NCBI GenBank assembly: GCA_973895155.1
Contig: OZ316899.1
Span: forward strand, 11,036,001 to 11,100,000
Direction: 5' to 3'
Source: Marsupella aquatica
Lineage: Eukaryota > Marchantiophyta
Length of the DNA stretch: 64,000 nucleotides
Shown one piece after another: positions 56,214-64,000 of this stretch. A program made the position numbers and the translations under genes. Positions within the stretch are counted from its first letter, which is position 1. Each line of letters starts with the position of its first letter. The notes beneath the pieces were generated by a model. That model saw only the letters and a program-made list of their open reading frames with translations. It was not told the DNA's origin and made no database searches.

Positions 56214-59200
56214 GATGGTGCATATGTTACTCCTACACCTCACCCATCCATGATGACAATGTCAGCGCATGCCTTTCACCTATGTGCCACTCTTAATTTT
56301 GATGATGATGAAGATGATGACTTGGAGCCTGATGATTTGGATAGTGACCATGAGGAGTACCATGATGCATATGATGGAGAGTTTGATGAGGATGATGGAG
56401 ATGGGGATGCACCCATTCTTGAAGAGGATGCTTTTGCCCACCTTGTGGACGTTCACTTTGGACCACATGCACCTGAGGGCATGAGGCCTACCATGGAAGT
56501 AGACCAGGATGATTGGAACCAGTTGGAAATGGAAGCCAGAACTCCACTCTTCTTGGATTCTCCATCATCATGGTAAGCTTCTTTTTTTCACAATATTTAA
56601 TGAATTTAGGGTTTGATCCAGCCCAAGACTCTACTTATGAACTTGTACAGGCCACACCCAATGTCATACCTCAAACTAATTATCCCCTGGTTTCACGAAT
56701 GCAGGTTGGGTGCCACTTTGCTGATGTTGAATTTGCAGGGAGTTTTCAACACTTCAGACGTCCATACAGATGCACTCTTCCAGCTATTCCACCAAAAACT
56801 CTTGCCCCAACCAAACACTCTTCCTGGTTGTGTGAGGGAAGCTAAGAAGTTGTTAACCTCAATTGGATTGGCTTTAGAGACTATCCATATGTGTCCAAGT
56901 GGATGCATCCTGTACAGAGGGACATACTTGGACCACACAGAGTGCCCAGAGGCACAATGTAAGCTTCCACGATACCGGCCCGACACCATTGGCGAAAAAA
57001 TTCCAGAGAAGGTGAGATAAGATCTCCTGCTATGATCGGAAGACATTTGTTACAAAATTAACGTAGGAGTCCATAGAGTTACATTTCAAAAAACGTTGTT
57101 TAAATTGTCTAGTGCGGCTTTTTCCCATTTAACGTCGTCTAGGTTAACGTAACAAACTTTTACAACGTATATCAGGAGGTATCTTACGTATCATAGTATA
57201 TAGGACGTACCTTACGTCTTACTCAATGACGTAAAATTATTAACGTCATTACTGACGAGGTTACTTTAAACTTGCCGACGTTATGAACGTCGTCTCAATT
57301 TACCTCGTGTATCACAAGGTATTTAAGGTAACACAATGATTTGTTCGACGTTTAATCTCAATTAACATCGGAGGGTTCGTTGTGACTGTGGGTTTTGCAG
57401 GTCTTCAGGTATTTCCCGATCACACCCTGACTACAGCATTTGTATCAATAGAAACATCTATCGGCACTCCAAACTTGGCATGCTGAGAACAAGTCCCCAC
57501 CAGGGATTATGCGGTATCACCACGACAGCCCAACGTGGAAGCATATTGACACCACTTGGCCTGATTTTTCTCTGGAGCCGCGGAATGTTTGATTGGGGTT
57601 GGCAATAGATGGGGTAAACCCATACAAGCAACGACGCAAGCCTAAGTCCATATGGCCAGTTCTCTTGATAAATCAGAATATCCCTCCATGGTTGGCGATG
57701 AAGAAAGGTCATGTTCTTCTCCTCGCTATCATTCCTGGTCCTCAAGCCTGTAAGAATCTGGATATTTGTTTGGCTCCAGCTTATGAAGAATTGCAAAAGC
57801 TATGGGAGTTTGGGGCAGTGACCACAGATGTCACTTGTGCACCGGATAATGGGGGACATTTTAGACGAGGGCGATGATCACCCATTGCACCACTGATGGT
57901 CCAGGTAATGCTCAGTCACTGAAAATTTTTGACATGCATTGTGCAGGGTCCTATTGCATGGGTCAATGTTTATGGCCTGACAATTTTTTTCCATTCATTC
58001 ACAGGTATGGCCACAATATCCGGGTTGAAGGTGGTTGGTTATTCTGCTTGCCCTTCATGTGGTCCCGAGTTGCATGGGAGATATTCTAACCACTTGCACA
58101 AAACCACATATGAGGGCAGTAGGGTTTGATTACCAATGGATGATATCTTGCGACATAATACCACACATTGGGCTGAGACTGAGTTTAGGCCATGTCCCAA
58201 TGGGCCCTCAACTGAGGCCCAAATTCAGATGGCAAAGAAAGTGGAGGCAAAGTTACTTCAACCCAAGCAATGTGGTGTCAATAGGCGCTCAACTTTGTGG
58301 GACTTGCCATATTGGAGGGTAAGTAAAATAAATTTACCTTCTTTTAAGTTAGTGACTTGTAGACTTACTCTTTATGAATTTCTTACTAACAAAACCTGAT
58401 TCTCCACTCATTTTGCAGATCCTCCAGATACGATGGTTGTTGGACCCCATGCATATTGAAGTAAATGTTGCCAAGAACCTGGTGAAGCACATTTATGGCA
58501 TGAATGATACTCGTGGGGTCCGAGAGGATGCAAAGCAGGTTGGAGTGGTGAAGAGTTGTTGGATAACTCGAGATGGGGAGAAGCCACCTGCTCCTTGGGT
58601 TTTGCCAAGACAGATATTGAAGGAGATGAACGGGATGATATGTGAAATGAAGTTCCCTAGCCATTACGGAGCCGGCTTCCGTGGGTACATTACAAGGGAT
58701 GACCACATACCCCCAATAGGCTTGAAGTCTCACGATTATCACAAGTTGATTCAGCATGTGTTACCTGCTGTCTTGCGTTGTTGCAATGATTCTAGAGAGC
58801 GACGCCTACTAGGACATACAGTGTATGAGTTGTGCTCCATTTTCAGGTGAGCATAGTCTCGTTGGCATATATTTATGCTATGATCATTGCATATGTTTAT
58901 CATACTAATAATTTGACAAAATCTTGAGTACCCCATACAGGTGGGTATGCGCCAAGGAAATAAAGGAGAGTGAGATTCCGAGATGAGGGAACGGTCTGCC
59001 CGTGTTATGTGCAATATGGAGAAGGTGTTTCCCCCATGTATTTTTGACATGCAGTTGCATTTGCTATGTCATTTGGTGGACGAGGTAGCCATTGCTGGTC
59101 CAGTGCATGCGCGGTGGATGTATTGGGTAGAGCGGTTCATGAAAGTGCTAAAGTCTTGGGTGCACCAACCCGCTCGACCAGAGGGAAGTATGGCAACAGG

Positions 59201-60146
59201 GTATATCATGTCGGAGTGCCTGTTCTACTCAAGCGGGGTGATAGGGAGTTTGGACACACAAGCTCCCACAACTTGGGAAGAGGCACAAGATGATGACAAC
59301 GGTGGGTTGCGAGTGATGGGCGCGTCAAAGAAGCGATCATTACATGATGACATTTTTTGCCGACAGATCCACAATTATGTGTTGGAGAACCGCACGAAGA
59401 TGTCAGATTGGAGAGAGTTGTATAGGTAGGGACATAATCCTTCATGTTGAGTCCTACTTAGATTTAAAATGTACATTCAAGGTTTAGGGTTTAGGGTGGT
59501 CACTAATGTATATGTGACCCAGTACTTGTAGGGCATGGGTGGAGCAGCAGCGGATAGGGGCAGCACGAGAGCGTGTTCATGCATCATTTTGCATATGGGC
59601 CTTGGAGCGCATGGAGGGGCTCCTGGCAGTGCATGGCCCTACATTCATTCCCATTGATGTACAGAATATCATTAGGGGGCCTTTGATGTGGGCTATGACT
59701 CATACTCACATGTATGAGTCAGGGCACCACTTTCGGACTTGGAGGACGGACCATATGAGAAGAGTACTTGTAACTCTGGAGTATATATGGTGACCGATGT
59801 AGGTGATGTTGAGGTTCCTTATTGTGGCATTGTCTTGGATATTTTGGATGTTAATTTTGGCTCGTTTACCACCACGGTGTTAGAGGTGAGGTGACACAAG
59901 TCCATCATGTCACCTCCAGCAAGAGCTACCATGGTGAAGGATGAGTGTGGATTTTATCGTGTGGACACAACCCGTGTTGCACCAAGCGGGACTGAGTTTA
60001 GTGACACTATAGTTTTTCCTAGCCAAGTGGATCAATGCATTATGGTTCCGATGCAGACCATGGGAGGATGGTCCATTGTGATTCCCATCTTTCCACGCCG
60101 TAGGAAGGGCTTCATGCCATCAGCTCCTGCAGACGATGAGGATTGA
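56214..60146 (+). pseudogene. CACTA TNP2-type transposase with DUF4218 and DUF4216-like regions
   Basis: Cuts and joins the element ends. Exons in order: acidic N-terminus (56214-56573); LLTSIGLALETIHMCPSGCI, with LDHTECPEAQC (to 57016); an intron of about 390 bp rich in ACGT repeats; then from 57401 YHHDSPTWKHIDTTWPDF, DGVNPYKQRRKPKSIWPVLL and PPWLAMKKGHVLLLAIIPGP (Transposase_21). Next RRSTLWDLPYWR, a short intron, and RWLLDPMHIEVNVAKNLV with GLKSHDYHKLIQHVLPAVLR. The DUF4218-like block (58983-59429) has NMEKVFPPCIFDMQLHLLCH and GPVHARWMYWVERFMKVLKS. Last comes a DUF4216-like block (59800-60146; CGIVLDILDVNFG, WSIVIPIFPRR). A few stops and frame changes. From 58092 onward the sequence is tandemly duplicated. 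Confidence 0.88.
57060..57400. repeat. ACGT-core repeat array inside a transposase intron
   Basis: About fifteen ACGT-core words (AACGTCGTC, GACGTAAAA, TAACGTCATT, CGACGTTATGAACGTCG and similar) fill the intron between the exon ending near 57016 (GTGAGAT donor) and the exon starting at 57401 (TTTTGCAG acceptor). Confidence 0.8.
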
Positions 60147-62635
60147 CATGATAGACTCACTATCGCCATTTGTATTGACTATTGTCACTCCTCGCATATA
60201 AACACACATATTTCATGGCCTAGGCATCTGTGTATTTGGAGAGTGGGATGGGCTTGTGTTAATAACTTGGTAAAGAAACAAGTAACAACCATACATTTAT
60301 GCACATGATCCCTCGGCCTTCTGAAACAAGGGATACCTATCATTAACGTCATCCTTGAATTTTACTTGCACAAAACCACATATGAGGGCAGTAGGGTTTG
60401 ATTACCAATGGATGATATCTTGCGACATAATACCACACATTGGGCTGAGACTGAGTTTAGGCCATGTCCCAATGGGCCCTCAACTGAGGCCCAAATTCAG
60501 ATGGCAAAGAAAGTGGAGGCAAAGTTACTTCAACCCAAGCAATGTGGTGTCAATAGGCGCTCAACTTTGTGGGACTTGCCATATTGGAGGGTAAGTAAAA
60601 TAAATTTACCTTCTTTTAAGTTAGTGACTTGTAGACTTACTCTTTATGAATTTCTTACTAACAAAACCTGATTCTCCACTCATTTTGCAGATCCTCCAGA
60701 TACGATGGTTGTTGGACCCCATGCATATTGAAGTAAATGTTGCCAAGAACCTGGTGAAGCACATTTATGGCATGAATGATACTCGTGGGGTCCGAGAGGA
60801 TGCAAAGCAGGTTGGAGTGGTGAAGAGTTGTTGGATAACTCGAGATGGGGAGAAGCCACCTGCTCCTTGGGTTTTGCCAAGACAGATATTGAAGGAGATG
60901 AACGGGATGATATGTGAAATGAAGTTCCCTAGCCATTACGGAGCCGGCTTCCGTGGGTACATTACAAGGGATGACCACATACCCCCAATAGGCTTGAAGT
61001 CTCACGATTATCACAAGTTGATTCAGCATGTGTTACCTGCTGTCTTGCGTTGTTGCAATGATTCTAGAGAGCGACGCCTACTAGGACATACAGTGTATGA
61101 GTTGTGCTCCATTTTCAGGTGAGCATAGTCTCGTTGGCATATATTTATGCTATGATCATTGCATATGTTTATCATACTAATAATTTGACAAAATCTTGAG
61201 TACCCCATACAGGTGGGTATGCGCCAAGGAAATAAAGGAGAGTGAGATTCCGAGATGAGGGAACGGTCTGCCCGTGTTATGTGCAATATGGAGAAGGTGT
61301 TTCCCCCATGTATTTTTGACATGCAGTTGCATTTGCTATGTCATTTGGTGGACGAGGTAGCCATTGCTGGTCCAGTGCATGCGCGGTGGATGTATTGGGT
61401 AGAGCGGTTCATGAAAGTGCTAAAGTCTTGGGTGCACCAACCCGCTCGACCAGAGGGAAGTATGGCAACAGGGTATATCATGTCGGAGTGCCTGTTCTAC
61501 TCAAGCGGGGTGATAGGGAGTTTGGACACACAAGCTCCCACAACTTGGGAAGAGGCACAAGATGATGACAACGGTGGGTTGCGAGTGATGGGCGCGTCAA
61601 AGAAGCGATCATTACATGATGACATTTTTTGCCGACAGATCCACAATTATGTGTTGGAGAACCGCACGAAGATGTCAGATTGGAGAGAGTTGTATAGGTA
61701 GGGACATAATCCTTCATGTTGAGTCCTACTTAGATTTAAAATGTACATTCAAGGTTTAGGGTTTAGGGTGGTCACTAATGTATATGTGACCCAGTACTTG
61801 TAGGGCATGGGTGGAGCAGCAGCGGATAGGGGCAGCACGAGAGCGTGTTCATGCATCATTTTGCATATGGGCCTTGGAGCGCATGGAGGGGCTCCTGGCA
61901 GTGCATGGCCCTACATTCATTCCCATTGATGTACAGAATATCATTAGGGGGCCTTTGATGTGGGCTATGACTCATACTCACATGTATGAGTCAGGGCACC
62001 ACTTTCGGACTTGGAGGACGGACCATATGAGAAGAGTACTTGTAACTCTGGAGTATATATGGTGACCGATGTAGGTGATGTTGAGGTTCCTTATTGTGGC
62101 ATTGTCTTGGATATTTTGGATGTTAATTTTGGCTCGTTTACCACCACGGTGTTAGAGGTGAGGTGACACAAGTCCATCATGTCACCTCCAGCAAGAGCTA
62201 CCATGGTGAAGGATGAGTGTGGATTTTATCGTGTGGACACAACCCGTGTTGCACCAAGCGGGACTGAGTTTAGTGACACTATAGTTTTTCCTAGCCAAGT
62301 GGATCAATGCATTATGGTTCCGATGCAGACCATGGGAGGATGGTCCATTGTGATTCCCATCTTTCCACGCCGTAGGAAGGGCTTCATGCCATCAGCTCCT
62401 GCAGACGATGAGGATTGACATGATAGACTCACTATCGCCATTTGTATTGACTATTGTCACTCCTCGCATATAAACACACATATTTCATGGCCTAGGCATC
62501 TGTGTATTTGGAGAGTGGGATGGGCTTGTGTTAATAACTTGGTAAAGAAACAAGTAACAACCATACATTTATGCACATGATCCCTCGGCCTTCTGAAACA
62601 AGGGATACCTATCATTAACGTCATCCTTGGAATTT
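58092..62635 (+). repeat. Near-perfect tandem duplication, 2,272-bp unit
   Basis: Copy 1 58092-60363, copy 2 60364-62635. All frames recur at an offset of exactly 2,272 with identical translations. The shared start is ACTTGCACAAAACCAC. At the end, copy 1 reads CATCCTTGAATTTTAC and copy 2 CATCCTTGGAATTTTAC, a single-base difference. It covers the TNP2 C-terminal part, DUF4218-like and DUF4216-like blocks. Either a very recent duplication or an assembly artefact. Confidence 0.95.
60368..62418 (+). pseudogene. Second copy of the TNP2 C-terminal exons
   Basis: Identical in translation to 58096-60146: RRSTLWDLPYWR, RWLLDPMHIEVNVAKNLV, the DUF4218-like block (61255-61701) and the DUF4216-like end (62179-62418). 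It lacks the N-terminal transposase exons, so it cannot make a complete enzyme on its own. It could only be read through from copy 1. Confidence 0.9.
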
Positions 62636-62951
62636 TACGTTGATGCATAATTTTCTACGTCGTTTATAGCTACGCCTCCTTGACGTAACACGATTCAACG
62701 TCGTGTACCGAACCATTATTTGACGTTATAACTCTCTTTAACGTCGTCCTATACTTCGTAACAAGGTAAAAACAACGTACTTAACGATGTATGTAGCGAC
62801 AAAATTATATTTACCACAAGTATAACGACGTTAGCAATTTACATACAATGTTTCATTCTACGTAACAAATGATTTTCGACGTTAATCATAGGAAAAAGAT
62901 ACAACATTCAAACCACACAATTTTTGCGACAAATAACATTCATGGATGTGT
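62610..62951. repeat. ACGT-core repeat array, right internal
   Basis: At least fifteen ACGT-core words (TTAACGTCAT, CTACGTCG, TTCAACGTCG, TTTAACGTCG, AACAACGTAC, ACGACGTTAG, TTCGACGTTAATC) in 300 bp after the duplicated exons. Confidence 0.8.
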
Positions 62952-63743
62952 TTATTGCTGCACATAGACCAAATAGAGATACACTATAGCTCTACCATCC
63001 TTTCTACTGCAAATGTAGCCTACATGAGTCATGGTCATCCCTCTACAACCTCCCTCCAGACTGATGTTGATTAAGGAGTCCCTTCTCCAGACCAATAGTA
63101 CTCCTCGTCCGCTTTCCTCTTGTTGTACAAAGTACGCCTTTGGCTGGCATTCCAATTCTTCCGGACAACAGCTTCACCGGCCTGTAGCCTCTAAGCCTCC
63201 ACCTCGGCTGCACAACTTTCCTTGTAATCAAACATAGCAATCTGAAGTTCAGTGGGTGACAACTCACATTTAGACAAGGTGGGAGGGTAGGCCTCACCAT
63301 CATCATCCTCGGGCGAATCTTCCAGACCACGATCACTGCTCGGATGCAACAAGAACTCTCCTGGGTCCAGCTGCTTGTTGGCAAGAATGGAGCACTCTAC
63401 CCACCGAGTAGAGATGAAATGCAAGGTTTCAGCGAAATGCTCGATCAAGCCAGCATAGTCACTGAAGTGCTCCACAACCTGTTTCCATGTATTTGCAATC
63501 AAGAAATTGGTCTGTGAGGTACATAGCTTGTCAACAAGCCCCCATGGCAAAAGAACCCTCGAACCATCTTCTCCTCCTCACCAAGTGGGAGGAAACAACA
63601 ATGCACATTTGCAAAGGACTTCCGCACCATAGCTGAACACTTTGCCTCCTACGGTTCAACTTCTCTACACTGAGGACCTTTGATGTCTTCACTCGGGAAT
63701 GCTGGCTATAGTGAGCCTCCCGCCTATAGTTGAGTCTGTCCAA
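62952..63743 (-). pseudogene. Unrecognised minus-strand ORF of the CACTA-like element
   Basis: Pieces in order: 63743-63531 (basic), then 63550-63191 with FLIANTWKQVVEHFSDYAGL, EHFAETLHFISTRWVEC and an acidic stretch EDSPEDDDGEAYPP. A frame change follows into a Lys/Arg-rich end (about 63190-63080; VVRKNWNASQRRTLYNKRKA). No family recognised. It sits between two ACGT arrays, like the 53.35-54.4 kb gene at the other side, and could be a DNA-binding or regulatory accessory protein. Confidence 0.4.
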
Positions 63744-63769
63744 TGCTGATATGTGGAATTAATGCCATT

Positions 63770-64000
63770 TTCCCGATGTACGTATGGTATTCTATGACGA
63801 CGTATCTGCAGCTACGTCGTTCCAAACGCCTAAACTTATGGACGTCGTCCTATACATCATTCTAATTTATGTCTTTAGGAAACAGGTAAGTTACCTCGTC
63901 GCGGAAGACGTAATGAGAGGTACAACGTATGATACGAGGTAACTTACCGTGTCTTAAAGGACGTAAACTTAACGTCACGACAATCAACGTTATCTGATCC
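63770..64000. repeat. ACGT-core repeat array continuing past the window
   Basis: Dense words such as TACGTATGG, ACGACGTATC, CTACGTCG, GGACGTCGTCC, AACTTAACGTCACG and CAACGTTATC run to the last base, so the true end of the element lies beyond it. Confidence 0.8.

Larger units (their letters stand above)
51877..64000. mobile_element. CACTA-like (En/Spm) DNA transposon, right end outside the window
   Basis: Carries the hallmark set on the plus strand: transposase-associated Cys-rich segment, TNP2 (Transposase_21), DUF4218-like and DUF4216-like regions (54.96-60.15 kb). It also has a SET domain (55.5-56.1 kb), opposite-strand genes at 53.35-54.4 and 62.95-63.74 kb, and dense ACGT-core repeats. 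The left boundary is placed where the palindrome-bearing element stops and the ACGT repeats start (near CACAACTACATTATC at 51879). I could not find a matching inverted end, which presumably lies past 64000. Confidence 0.75.

Noticed and set aside
1-64000. tRNA, rRNA and CRISPR arrays
   Set aside because: No cloverleaf with A and B boxes, rRNA core or regularly spaced identical repeats was noticed; the repeats present are transposon motifs or tandem duplications.

Overview
The window looks like nuclear DNA of a streptophyte (a land plant or charophyte alga) with a large, transposon-rich genome. Evidence: a plant-type SR splicing factor gene with GT-AG introns up to 6.8 kb, PIF/Harbinger, CACTA, Ty1/copia and Ty3/gypsy elements, a copia-type primer-binding site, and TTTAGGG-like motifs. 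The very long introns and the unusual transposon gene content (PHD-finger gypsy, ParB/DNA-methylase element) would suit a charophyte such as Chara or another large-genome early-diverging lineage, but the sequence alone does not prove that.

Layout. 1-5.94 kb: broken retroelements, namely a gag-like gene split by a small element at about 2 kb, then a Ty3/gypsy integrase tail carrying a PHD finger. 6.05-16.75 kb: a PIF/Harbinger element with 15-bp inverted repeats and a TAA target duplication. It holds a decayed DDE transposase (+) and a split Myb/NAM-like partner gene (-), with a coiled-coil gag-like gene and LTR-like repeats nested inside. 17.3-18.9 kb: gypsy gag zinc knuckles and protease. 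18.9-19.5 kb: a small TTGCAA-rich element.

20.8-38.95 kb: the only intact host gene, an SF2/SRSF1-type SR protein (SR30/SR34-like). I traced 14 exons giving 302 residues in one frame: RRM1, glycine-rich linker, RRM2 with SWQDLKD, and a short RS tail.

39.5-43.4 kb: short tandem duplications and repeated telomere-motif modules around a gypsy integrase fragment (-). 43.4-47.17 kb: a defective Ty1/copia element. 47.17-51.88 kb: a mobile element (-) whose decayed, intron-containing gene joins an N-terminal ParB-like domain (DGNHR) to a C-terminal N4/N6-type DNA methylase domain. A palindrome near TAGCGCC(C/T)GGCGCTA recurs in its introns and flanks, and recurs in a small relative at 2 kb. I think this is the most novel item in the window.

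51.88-64.0 kb: a CACTA-like element, truncated by the window end. It has TNP2, DUF4218 and DUF4216-like regions, a SET domain, a candidate TnpA-like gene on the opposite strand, ACGT-core repeat arrays, and a near-perfect 2,272-bp tandem duplication. The nesting (copia cut by the ParB/methylase element, which is cut by the CACTA element) gives a relative age order.
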